Source: Lunularia cruciata (lineage: Eukaryota > Streptophyta > Marchantiopsida > Lunulariales > Lunulariaceae). Taken from it: a stretch of 64,000 nucleotides of DNA. Made by a program: the position numbers and the translations under genes. The notes under the pieces were generated by a model, which worked only from the letters and a program-made list of their open reading frames with translations, was not told the DNA's origin and did no database searches. Location: positions 27,504,243-27,568,242 of the forward strand of contig OX419761.1 of assembly GCA_948567375.1 (NCBI GenBank), read 5' to 3'. Below are positions 12,426-24,262 of this stretch, piece by piece (the stretch's first letter is position 1; each line of letters starts with the position of its first letter).

Positions 12426-13680
12426 GGTTTATGAATTGCATGTGGCAATTTGCTTTACGTAACTTGAGTTTTTCATTTATGGTTGTGACAGTCCAATATA
12501 GATAAATTTGTAATAATAAATAAGAACATGTATTTCCCACAAGGATGTAGATTGGAAATGGTTGAAGCTGTCATAATAATTATTTTTTACTGATTTTTCC
12601 ATAAAAATAAATTATTTTTTGAAATAATTCCAAAAGAAGAAGCAAGTGTTAACCCTTGTGGTGCATTATAATACACCACAAGGAAAATAATAAAAGGTTT
12701 AATAATAAAAGAAAACAAAAAAGAATTCTTTTTATTACAATTATGATTTGGGATTATTTTTGAGGATGATAGTTTGTTTCATTTGGAATGCCACTCCATT
12801 CCAAAGTTATTATTCTTGCAAGTGTGCACCACTTTATCTAAAAGATGCAGTTACAAAGTACATTTCAGGTTGGTTGAATGTTTTGGTTTTTGGATTCTAT
12901 GGTGTTGCCTTTATGGTGAACTTTCCAATCCACTCTTTGCACAAGTTCACTCTTTTCATATCATTCAATGCACACCCCTGATGAAGGATGAGTATCAACT
13001 TTGAATTAAACACTTGTAATTCCTCACTTCTATTTTTATCTAGGCATTTTTGTTATGACAATACAAAATTATAAATAATCTAAAGGACTCTTTACTTGTT
13101 CTTGAAATATAGAAAAAAAACAAATACCTTTATTCTTAGGCCTTAAGTGCACTTTTGGCTTTGAGCTGAAGGGATCAAGAGCCCAAGAGGATCTCCTAAA
13201 ATTCCTAAGCTAGTGCACATCACTCAATTAAGGTCCTAATCCTATCTTATCTTAATCATCTGCATTTTGATTACTTGCTTAACATGTGTCAAGGACAATG
13301 GCAAGTCTTTTTGTCTTATATAATTTTAATATATCACCTTCTTGTACACAAATTTTGAGTCCTATATAATTCAAAATGCACTCTTCTTTAAGTATGTATA
13401 ATTCCAAATTGATCACCTAGTATACAATTTTGAGTAATTGACTAGTATACAATTCCGAGTATCCGACTAGTTACTTAGAGTGCTTGTGTCTTCAAAGGAC
13501 TTCCACTTGGTGGAGTGCCTTTGCCTTGAATTGCAAGAGACAATGTATTTGCCTCAAAGGTATCTAACTAATTTTTTGGTTTGTGCTTTGTATTTAGCTA
13601 TCTCTAACAAGTAAGTGTGATAGGTTTATACAAGTAGGTGTGATAGGTGTTCTATAAACTTCTTATCAAAGTGCTCCATT
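12426..13680. other. AT-rich spacer without a recognisable gene
   Basis: No domain-bearing frame is seen. It contains the 30-bp palindrome at 12654-12683 and otherwise low-complexity AT-rich sequence. Part of the right side may belong to the flank of element F. Confidence 0.4.
12654..12683. repeat. 30-bp near-perfect palindrome
   Basis: CCTTGTGGTG and CACCACAAGG form 10-bp perfect arms around a centre containing the self-complementary word ATTATAAT, so nearly all 30 bp are palindromic. The flanking AT-rich DNA gives no clue to an encoding gene. Confidence 0.9.
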
Positions 13681-13689
13681 AACTACAAG

Positions 13690-16400
13690 GATAGGAGATT
13701 CATCTCCTCTTCCTTGTAGGCCTGATTCTCCATTCTTTGTACTTGAAACTTGAGCTCATGTTGTTTTTCTTGCAGTGCTTGAAGTTACCCCTCTTCCTTT
13801 AGCTTCTTGATGAAGAAATTATTGGCTTCCTCCCATGATTCATTTTCTTCTTATCTTCCTCCATCCGTTGGTTTTGAGTACCTCACTTTGCTTGCAATGC
13901 CTCTTGCACTTGGATACTCTTTATTTGCATGGCCAATTCTTTCTCCATCTCCTTTGCCATATGCTCTAGTTGTAGTGCTACCTCTGTTTGATACTTTTGC
14001 ATTTGAACTTCTAAGGTGGTAATCCTATCTTGGGCCTCCTTCAACTCATTTTGAATGCTTTCCAATTCTCTACATTGATCACATAAATGATCTTTAAATT
14101 TGGCATGACATTGCTTGTGCTCAAGTTGGAGTGCCTTTTAGCTCTCCTTATGTCTTCTAGTTCTCTTTGGCTTGATGAGCATGATCAATTAGTCTTCAAA
14201 TTAGCTTTCTACTTCTTGATTGTATGGTTCCTCTACATCAAATTATTAACCTTTCTTACCTCTTCCTTAAACAAGTCTCTAGCCTTGGCTGCTTCTTCTT
14301 TGACCAGGTCTTCTTTGTTCTTCCAAGTGAAGACTCATTTGCGTATGTTTTGGACAAGTGTGGTGTAATCCACAATGTCAATACCTTCAGCTTGGCATTG
14401 GAGCAATGCACCTCCAATTGATTGTATGACAAACTATGTGCCTTCCTAAATTTGCATTGGTACTAAGGACATTGATCCTTCACCCACTTTGGTCTATATT
14501 CTTAGTGCAAGGTCTAGAATGTAGGCTTCAATGTTGACATCTTCCTCCTTGGTATTTTCTATGATCTGGTCATCTTTTGATTGCATTACTTTGGCATCTT
14601 TGGGAACTTTGGGCCAAAGTTCTTGGGCAATCAAGCATTTGACACAATCTTTGTGGTCAATTGGAACACCTTTTGCTCTACTAGGGCTAAGCGGCACTTG
14701 TTTTGATTTTTTAGCCATCTTTGTCATGTCTTCTTTGAGTCCAAAAAGGCACTCCTCCACTTCTTGGTCCTACAAGTTTGAGATAGATTGTGCATCTTCC
14801 CATTGTTTCTCTTCTTCTTTCTCCCTAAAACTCCTAAACCCTAAAACTCTTGAGGTGGAGGCCAACACTTATAAGGTGAAAGATCATCCTCTTCCTCATT
14901 CTCATCATCCATTGTATCCTTGGCTTCTCCTTTGGATGAGGGTATATCAATTACTTGGGTATTGGTTTGCAACTTCTTGGCAAATAGAGGTTGCTTCTTC
15001 TCAGTACTCATCCTCCTCTTTATTGCACTATTTGGTGCAGCTAATTATTTGTCCATCAGCACAAAGAGTCAAGTCTCAAAAAATTTAGCATCAACATCTC
15101 TATACTTGGCTCTTAAGATTCATCCTTTAGGTTGTTCATCAAAATAATCTACATGATGGAAATGTGTACAGAATCCCTTTCTCTCCTCTCCAATTAGGAG
15201 ATTGGTTCCCATGTAAAACTGAATGGAAAATGGAGCAAGGTATGTAGCACCTCTTTCTTCCTCAAAATCTTGGTGCAAGATCTGGCTTATTGTGTGAGCA
15301 TATTGGCCCAATCAGTTGGCTTGCTTGAGTACATATAATCAAAGAAAATAGTCTAGCAATTGGTATGGCAGGTAGTTTTTTTGGGTTTTAAGATTTTCAT
15401 AATTGCTTCTACTATGTCAATTCTTATTAGGTCTTTGTAAGTAGCTACTCTTCATCCATTGTTCTTTGACCTCTTATCATTGAAAGTAAGCTTAATCTTG
15501 GCAATCAGCTCCTTGTCTACAAATTTGATATCAAGAGTCATTGTTCCTACTACTCCTAAATCCGTGTTGAGTACCATTTGCCTGTGTTCCTTTGTCTAGT
15601 TGTTAGGTTTCTTCTTATTGCCCTTGATGTCCATCTCTTTCTTTCTTTCACTCAATTCCCAATTCTAGAACAAGAACCCCAAATGTTTGCTTTAGATCAC
15701 TATGATCTTATAGTATATCACCCATTTGTTCACAACAAGGCCCTCAAGATGGCCTCTAGGACCTTTCTATAAGCTCTAGGTGAAAATACCATGGTTCATG
15801 GTAGGTAGGAAGAAGGCAGAGGTTGAGATTTGATCCACACTTCAAGTGTTGAGAATCACTCCAAGTACTACCCAAGTCAGAATGTTGATAAGCTCTCTCT
15901 TCTGTATTTAGGGTCAACTTTACTTGATCAGCTACAAATGCACATGGTTCTCCAAAAGTGCAATTGCTAGCAAAACTTTCCAATTTATATTCAATTCCTT
16001 GGTCAATCTTTAGCCCTCTAGTATTTAAGGAGTAGATGAGCACTCATTGTTTGCATGTTTGAAGGCATCTACATGTCTTCCAAGACTAGATGTCACCTTC
16101 TTTCCTGATTGCTCACTTCTCCACAGGCCAAATCTAACCACCAAATGCCAATGGTTATCTTCATTTTAATGGCCTTGGTAGCAATTCTTGACTTAGTTGG
16201 CGGCACGTTCAAATCACGGCAATGCTTAAGTACAAGTGTCAATGGGGTACTCAACACTTGGGATTATCCTACATCCTTCCAAGTGTTACTTGTCTTGTAT
16301 GCACTCAAGATTATCTTACATCTCTTTGAGTGCTACTTGCTTGTCTTTTATGCACAACTATGGTACTACCTCCTTTTGGGAGAATTCCCTTACTAAATAC
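13690..16400 (-). mobile_element. Element F: decayed copy of a coding repeat related to element C
   Basis: On the minus strand, several separate frames give protein-like sequence. Near 15550-15390 one reads VATYKDLIRIDIVEAIMKIL, matching element C at VKNYKDPIKRGIVSALMAIL. A frame at 15311-15120 (YLAPFSIQFYMGTNLL) parallels C at YYIMPFAAHFYLGLNLL. Downstream come a hydrophilic stretch (about 15100-14494) and a Glu/Gln/Lys-rich coiled coil (14065-13883, for example EAQDRITTLEVQMQKY). The order globular domain, charged linker, coiled coil is the same as in C. It is broken many times and clearly old. No LTRs, TIRs or target duplication were found, so the ends are approximate and its class is unknown. 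Confidence 0.6.
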
Positions 16401-16783
16401 TAACTTCATTTCCTTTCTCTAGCACTTAAGCATGATTTGATCAACAAATAATTTTTTTAAGAAATTAGTGCATCATAACAGCCTTATTTATTATTTCTTG
16501 GTAGAAGATAGGTTCAAGTGCAAGTACAAGATAGGTACAAGTTTCAAATAGACGATCAAGGCACATCCTCAACTTGCATTATTAGGATTGATGTCACCAT
16601 TTGGGGCTTAACCTTCCTTGATCTTCAAATTCCTTTCTAGAAGAGCAAAGATTGCTCTAGTGGTTTATTAGTTGAATGAGATGAAGCTATAGATAGAGAG
16701 ATTAAATGAATTGGTGTTAAAGCCTTATTTTCATATTTTATTTCTTGTGCTTGCTTGCTAGGATGTTTTATGAGTTCTAGTGT

Positions 16784-16816
16784 AATTTTTTGGCCTTGAA
16801 TAAGGCCAAAAAAATT
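16784..16816. repeat. Hairpin with A/T-tract arms
   Basis: AATTTTTTGGCCTT and AAGGCCAAAAAAATT form complementary arms around the loop GAAT. It resembles a bidirectional stem with T tracts, but in a plant nucleus there is no basis to call it a terminator. Confidence 0.8.
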
Positions 16817-19800
16817 TAGTATTTATAACCTCAATTGTGACATTTTGATCTCATAAGGTAAATTTTGCTGTCTCCCAAGTTCCTCATCAGATTTTTAATT
16901 CAATAATATAGATTTAGTTGAAGAGCACTTAGTACCTTGATGGTGGTTGATGTTATGGTAACGTTTTGGTTGGCTAATAAAATTCCTTTGGTAGTCTCAA
17001 TAAACTGAAGTAACTTACATGTTTAGAAAGCCATACTTCCATTTCTATTTAATGGATCATGTATTACTTTATTTCATCATCTAATTCTTACTCTTTTCAC
17101 TACCTATTAGTTAGTAAGAGTAAGTGGTTGTTGTGTTGATTGTGCAATAAAAGGCATCTAGTAACCTCAACAACAAGGAAGTCAATAGTACTATAGCTAA
17201 TAGTATTGTTCTTGGTTTGGTCTTGGATTTGTGCAAGTGTATATATTTTTTGGTATGGTGTACCAGTTCTATTTAACAGGACCACCATTTACCCATAGTG
17301 AGATATTTTATCATCTAAATTGCTTTTATTGTTATTATTTGTAGTTTGAAGGATGTGAGGCTTATATTGGAAGTATCCTCTTCATATTCCTTGGATTGGA
17401 TATTTTGGTTACACATATAGAGCATTAGCTCAAACATACCATGGATAAGGCCCATCTATCCAAAATAATATTTGCTTTTGGTTTCAACTTGGATAACTCA
17501 AATATTTTTGTCTAGATTTTCTTTTCATCTTGTATGATGTGCAAAGGATATAATAGCTCAAGATGGATTTCTTGGGAGTGGTTTCTGAACTTTTTGGAAA
17601 TTTTTCATAAATTCTACATAAAACTATATAGTCAAAGACACGTTGGTAAAGGTTAGGTGTTTGATCTTATTATTTTTTGTAAAGATTAGTGTTAGAGTTT
17701 TGATTGTTGTACCCTTAGTATAGAGTGTTGGATGGTAGAGTTGATATAGTACATATAATAGCTTTATGTTGGTGGCATGGAGAACAATCATATTTCTACA
17801 TTCTACAAAGCTGTAACAAAATGCAGCATATAAAATGGTCAATTATCTAATTATTTTTTTAATTTTGTTCTACATAATAAACTCTCTATAAACAAGCTCA
17901 TCACTTGTATCAGTGTAAAAAGTACCAACTTTGCTAAAGAGTTATATCTTAAGTAAACATGAAATGATAATTGTCTCTTAACATAAACATGAAATACCAT
18001 GAAGCTCTTACAATAATCACTTTCATTCTTCAAAAGTCAATATGAATGCAACAAGAGTAATAATGAATGAAAAAAAATGATTTATCTACTCACATCAACA
18101 TGAAATGCAGTGAAGTTTTGAAAATAATAACTTTTATTCTTCAAAAATTAATATCATCTATTGAGGCCTAAATTAATAAGTGCTAATGATTGAGAAGCTC
18201 AAGTTGCTTTCTTCTTGAGGAATCTTATTTTTGCTTGTTTACATACTATGTAAGATCATTTTTCAACACATTTATGCAATTTAATATTATCCTTTGTAGC
18301 TAATGTGCTCAAGCTTACAATGCCAAAGTTTTTCCTTAGTTAAAAATTTGTTCATTATTCTAAAGAGAGCATTTGGTTTATTGTTGAATAAGACTTCACG
18401 GTTTTATTTCTTGATTTTAAACCAATCACTATATACACAAGTATTAAGGAAAATGATTAACAAAATCTTTTACTTTTTCTTTCTCTCTTTGGGAACACAT
18501 AAGATGCCTAATTTTGTAGCCTGAAAATAGAAGGTCATGTGTAGACCAATTATTAATACTTCAACCCCGCTTGTTTGCCCAACCACCCAAACTTTCTACC
18601 CTTGTTACTACTCTTCATTTTATTGGGTAAGAGAGTAATAGGTAACCTAAATTTTCATCACAACATGACCAAGGAGATAAACATAGCACACCTAGAAGAA
18701 AAGAACCTAAGAAAAATGTCTTTATACCAATCAAAGACAATTGGGTATACAATCAAGCATGCAAGGATGGAGAGGATCCAAACACAAGAAACTTAGCAAA
18801 AACTCTCCATAATACTGGTAGAAATGAGTTTCAGAGCCTCATTGCTCTATCAATTTGTACTCCAAGTTTACTTGCAATTTGTATTCCAAGTAGGAAATCT
18901 CTATGCTTTGTTATGGGAAAATTTGATGAGACTCAAATGAGGATAATTTTTTCTCTATAAACATGATTCAAATGTTATAGAACTCAATAAAAATCATATA
19001 AGATAAGCTTTCCAATCATATAAAGCAAGTCTCAATTTGGCTACTATAGCTCTCTTGACAAGGTCTCAAAATTTGCTTGCTTTTTTTATTTCCAACCCTA
19101 ATTTTGAAACCTTGAATGAGGTTCAAGTCTTGATTTTTATACAAGGTTTTTCCAAATTTTAGCCCATGAATTCATGTCAAAATATATGGAACACTTTAAG
19201 AAGCTATAAAATTTTTACTCATGACTCCAAATTGGAGATTTGATATTCAATTAGAGTTGGATATGGAATTGTTCTATTAAACATACATAATATTTCTAGT
19301 AGAGTTTTTTGTATCAGATCTCACTATTTATAACCCTTAAGCCAATCAAATTTTACACAATAGTTGGTAGTGCTCTTGTTTTAAGTCTTTATAAATTCCC
19401 TGGTTTAATCCAACCCAAATCTCTATATATGGATCAATTCTCAACTTGGGTAATCTTTGAGTTTTACATACCTAAGTATACTTGATCCAAGACCTTGAAT
19501 TCTTTATTTGAGTAATTTACATGAAACCTTTGCACATAGTTAAAGACAAAACTACCAAAAATATTGGAAATTTTGTAAGTTCATTCAAACAAAATGTTGA
19601 GAAGTGATCAAAATTCCAAACTTGATCATAATCTTCTCTTCAACACCTTGATTTCCAATACTCTAACTTCAATTGATAAGATTAGATTTGAGATCAACTC
19701 GAACATAGAATTACATGAGCTGAACACAATCAAAAAAATTCTACTCCTAAACCCTATTGAAAAATTATTAAAATCAATGATTAAACACTCACCCTCCTAT

Positions 19801-20919
19801 TTGTGCACCTAAGTGTGAATTTGACACACCTTGCTTCAATTGATCATATCCTACCCAAACTTTACTCAAATCACTTGATTCTTATTTCCAAACCATAGCC
19901 TATCAAGTTTTCTCTCCACCCATAGTCTTTTCTCCTTAATGCTCTCCTTTTCTCCCTCAAAAATTGAAAACTCCAATCAATTTTTGGATTTGGATCATCC
20001 TCAAACTCCAATCAATTTTTGCAAAAATGCAACGTATGTTTCCAAGAAAAGGATTTGAGAATGGTAAATCAAGAGCATATAACATCTTTAGTTCATACTC
20101 TTCTTTTGACAATCTAGTTCTCACACTCTACTACAGCTCTCAGTCTCCAATGTCCTCCTCCCACTCAAGAGTCCTAAAATTCAACACCTCTCCTCCTAGT
20201 CTATCAAGTCTCCACAATCTATATACATCATAGCTCTCAAAAAGGACAAGATTATGATACATATGGCAGATCACTTAAACCTACATAGATTGCTCACATG
20301 ACAATAACTCAATTGGGAGATACGTCATACAATCTACTCCAACAATATGGAGATAAACTATTTTTTCATTGGCTAAGCAAACCATAGCATGATAATGGAG
20401 GTTGATCTAATTATTGGGTAATCATTGTCTCATCCATGTGTTGAGTAGAGTCGTGGTCAAGCAAGTAGTGTTCTACTAGTTAGTAGGCATATTGTAATGA
20501 GGTATGGTATCCTCCTATTTTCATTAGATTCATCTTGGTCAAGCTCTTCTTTCCTAGATTAACAATAATAACCTGCATTGAATATACAACTATTGTTGAA
20601 ACATTACAAAGTATATTTTTGTCATTTCTATATGTGATATGGTATCTTTTCTTATTGAAAGAATCTTGGAGGTAAAGTTGGTTGAATAATAACTATGTGG
20701 TTTGGTATTTTGAGTATTTTGGGTATGGATGTGAGCCAAAAATATTTTTCACATCACTTAGAATTGTGAATAAATAGAATGATTATTTATTTATTTTGAT
20801 AAAAGTTTCAATTTCTTGTAAGCTTTGACCAATCATCTTTATTTAGTCAAAATGGTAAAGCTCTTATCTACTCAAAGAAATTTCAAGAGATATATTGAAA
20901 TTTATGAGGTACATTTTAG

Positions 20920-21080
20920 GGAATTACTATTGCTACCTAACTTTTTGCTACTGCTACCTATGATGTGGCAAAGATGAACTTTTGGAGACCAGCAACACAA
21001 TGAGGTGATTATGGGGCCCACCTTATCTTTACCATGGCATGGATGGCAACATCAAAATTTAAGTGGTAATAGCAATTTCC
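20920..21080. mobile_element. Probable Mutator-like MITE, about 161 bp
   Basis: The left end GGAATTACTATTGCTACC and the reverse complement of the right end, GGAAATTGCTATTACCAC, are imperfect terminal inverted repeats. The 9 bases outside each end (ACATTTTAG at 20911-20919, ATATTTTAC at 21081-21089) match at 7 of 9 positions, which fits the 9-bp target duplication of Mutator-like elements. It has no coding capacity. The TIR mismatches and imperfect duplication suggest some age. Confidence 0.55.
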
Positions 21081-22195
21081 ATATTTTACATGTATATCAT
21101 GTTTTGTTCCAAATAGTCCATTGTAAGTTTAATGGTTTGTAAGAAAGACTTCATTAACATGTTTAATCATAATGCTTGAGGTGTTCATTGTAATGATGTC
21201 AAATTGATATCTTAAGCGCTATTATGCCATTATTTCAATCATACAAGATGTGTTTGACAATTGGAACCAAGCTTTGGTAGATGCAGCTAGGCCTTTTGTG
21301 TACTTGGCCACACAATATTTGGAGCATGTAAGGATTACAATTAAGTAAATTTATCTATAATTATTTAGTTGTAAATTTTTTTGGTTTGATTTTTGAGTGA
21401 AGTAGTGAGTATTAGGATCATTTTCTCTCCATTGACTATGATCCAAAATGTAATATATTTTAAATTTAATTTCAATCATGTCTTTCCATGTTGGTACATA
21501 TGTAATCAATTTTTGGCTAATTTCTTACATTTCTACAATTTTGGGGATGACTTGTGGCAATAAAAATAAACTTGCTTGTTACTTGTTTATTGTTATTCTT
21601 TATAACAATAGTTTGATGTGATGAGTATTGATCAGAATTTATTTGTTGTGTTCAACCAATGATTCATTAGAGTAGGTAAGAAATTATAATCCTTTGGTGT
21701 GATGAATGATTGATAAAACTTAGTTTTTTCTATTTTTGAGAATTTGCCAAGTGGTTCTTAACATCAAGATTAAGTTTTTATTTGCTTTAGTCAAGCTTAA
21801 AGAATATTATGGTTTAATATATCCCTTTTTAGGTTGCAAGATAAGTAGGTAATCACTTGGATCAAGCTTGAAGAATATTAAAGTTTAATATCTAACATTG
21901 TATGTTGTTTGAGTCCAATTTACAAACTACTATGATACTTTAATGATCAAGGATCTATTTAATGGTTTTAATTTAAACATTATTTCTTTAGTATCTCTAA
22001 AAGAATTAAAGTTATTATTCTCTTTCTTATTAAAGACCAGTACTCTAATACCTTATAGAATAATTTATGCAAGATATGATAGAGAAAGTAGGACTAGGAA
22101 TGAAACAATGAATGAGATAAGAATTAAGAAATGGAGAAAAATAAGTAAATTTCATTGGATCTTTGGGATAAGTACACCGTGTAGAGAATACTCAA

Positions 22196-22566
22196 TGTAA
22201 TAATATAGGGTTAGCAAAAAAGCTAGAATAAAATTTAGTAGAGACCAATGAGTTAGTAAAATAAGCTAAATATGTTTTAGGAATTCTAAGAATGTTCTAG
22301 AAGTATTTAGGAAACTTCTTGGTGGAAAGTCTCTACATACTTTCCAAGGATTTGTTAAGGGGCATACCAAGTTAATGGTTAGCTGAGCTTGTATGCTAAA
22401 TAGGTGGTTTCTAGAAGGAAATTTCTCAAAATCCTTGGATTATTTCACAATAAATACCAAAGCAAAAACTCATATTAAATAGATGGAGTTTCCTTTAATT
22501 GAGAGTTTCAATGTGACATTCCATCCTTATCTTTCACTCTCCTATTTCTTTCGTTGGCCTTTTATA
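22196..22566 (+). repeat. Family-B LTR (B3 copy) with heat-shock-element motif
   Basis: It begins TGTAATAATATAGGG, the diverged form of the family start TGTAACAATATGGAG, and ends CTTTTATA directly before the primer site. It carries GAATGTTCTAGAAG (GAA at 22290, TTC at 22295, GAA at 22300), a perfect three-unit heat shock element, despite general decay. Confidence 0.75.
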
Positions 22567-22903
22567 TTGGTATGAGAGTAGAAATAGGATGGACGGAATC
22601 TATGGATCACCAAATCAGTGTCTCCCAAACCATTAGGATTTTGTATTTATGTGTTGCCTAAGCATCATTTGTAGTAGTTCATTACTTCATGCTTTGGCCA
22701 AGATTTAATGAATATAGTCACATTTTTCTAATGAATCATTGATCTTTTTTACTGTAAATTAAGAGAATGGTGTACATGTTGCATCTATGTGTTAACCTAA
22801 ACAATTGCAAGTCAATAGTATAGTAGAGTATTAGTCATGGCAATGAAGCCTAAAGTTATCATTGTGATGTATGAGTAAATTGAACATCTTACTCTATTGT
22901 TGG

Positions 22904-22919
22904 AAGAGAGAGAGAGAGA
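22904..22919. repeat. (AG)n microsatellite
   Basis: About seven AG units just before the gag-like region of B3. Confidence 0.85.
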
Positions 22920-24262
22920 TCATGATTGTCAATGATAGTAGTAATTGGAGAGAGTAGCATTTTTAGAGGGAGAAGATCATGCAATTTTGAAACCAAAAGT
23001 CTTTGAAGGTAAGAATCTATTGACAATAATAGAGAATTTTATGTTTGATTGTGAATGCTATTTTAAAGCTATAAATCTTGTAGAAGATCAAAGACAAATA
23101 CCCTTGGCTTCAAGTCAATTAGATGGAGTGAAAAATCTATGGTGATGATTTTGAGTGGAGAAAACTCAATGAAAATTTGTTGCTCTAATTTTGACATGAG
23201 AAGACTTCAAGAGTGTGGTCATTAGGCAATTCCAAGCCATGAATGCAACACAAGATTGATTGAAAAAACTAAGGTAGATAGGTTCAATAAGAAGTTACAA
23301 TTTTTCAATCCAAAATACCGTGGAACTTATTCCAAACTTACAAGAAGGTGATTCTTTAAATCACTTTCTAAGAGGTTTGAAATCATGCACCAAATTGGAA
23401 GTAACCATGCATGAACCCAAGCATCTAGAAGAATACATGTAGATGCTTAAGCACTTTGGCTTCTTGGTTACCACAAATTGATCTTGACCTAGACCTCCAT
23501 AGAACTTGCAAACACACCAAGCACAAGTGGATGAGCCAAAACCAATGTAGATTGATGCCATCCAATGAAGACTACTTGGCACAATATACCAAGAGTAGGG
23601 TTGTGAAAAAATGGTGATTAATTTTATTGTTGCCAAATTAGACATTGCATTGTTGAATGTCTCCTTTAGAATAGAAAAACTCAACTAGTTGTCCAAATGG
23701 AGTCTATGGAATGTGATGATCAAAGAAACAAAGAATCCCAATAAGAGATATGGAGTGGAGTCACTTATTGGTAACTTGATTGATTCTAATAGGATTTAAA
23801 GCTAGATTTATGTAAGTTTGATTCACTTACAAGGTATGATATCTTATTGTGTTTGTACTACATACAAAGGAGGTATTATCATATAGGAGAATTAGACTTG
23901 TGTTCTAACCATGGGTGATATTCAACTCATGTGGCCTCAAGGGGCCCAAGACTTACCAATTTTTGGTCACTTAGATGTGAACACAACTTTGAGTACCCTC
24001 TAACATAAATGGTGGTGGCCAAACATGGCACAAGAGGTTTGAGAGTTCTTTGATTTTATGAGAGCTACCAATGAAACAAGATCAACAACCCAAATTTGGA
24101 TGGACTTCAATCACTTCCCATTCCAACTGCCCAATGGGAACATGTAAGTCTTGACCTCATCACATCCTTGCTCAAGATAGATCAAGGCAATACCACAATT
24201 GTATTATTTATTAATAACTTAAAAAGCAAATTCACTTGGCACCCACCAAGTTTGTACTTATA

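Larger units (their letters stand above)
16430..22195. other. AT-rich region without a recognisable gene
   Basis: Frames are short, low in complexity and without recognisable domains. It contains the hairpin at 16784-16816, the probable MITE at 20920-21080, and a diverged direct repeat (TCAAGCTTAAAGAATATTAT, near 21791 and again 71 bp on). Some stretches may be leader or LTR DNA of unrecognised retroelements. I see no tRNA or rRNA gene. Confidence 0.45.
22196..24262 (+). mobile_element. B3: Ty3/gypsy chromovirus remnant
   Basis: It starts with a family-B LTR (22196-22566), followed directly by an initiator-Met-type primer site (TTGGTATGAGAG) and a leader. From 22945 comes gag-like sequence (PKVFEGKN, FDCECYFKAINLVEDQRQIPLA). 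A trace of the protease region lies near 23820-23860, and the integrase zinc-finger and early core region at about 23940-24240 (GHLDVNTTLSTL). Most of pol is absent between protease and integrase. It ends at a junction with opposite-strand family-B sequence at about 24250-24263. It is broken many times and old. Confidence 0.75.

Noticed and set aside
16784-16816. Hairpin with T tract as a transcription terminator
   Set aside because: Intrinsic terminators of this kind are bacterial; nothing indicates bacterial or organelle DNA here.
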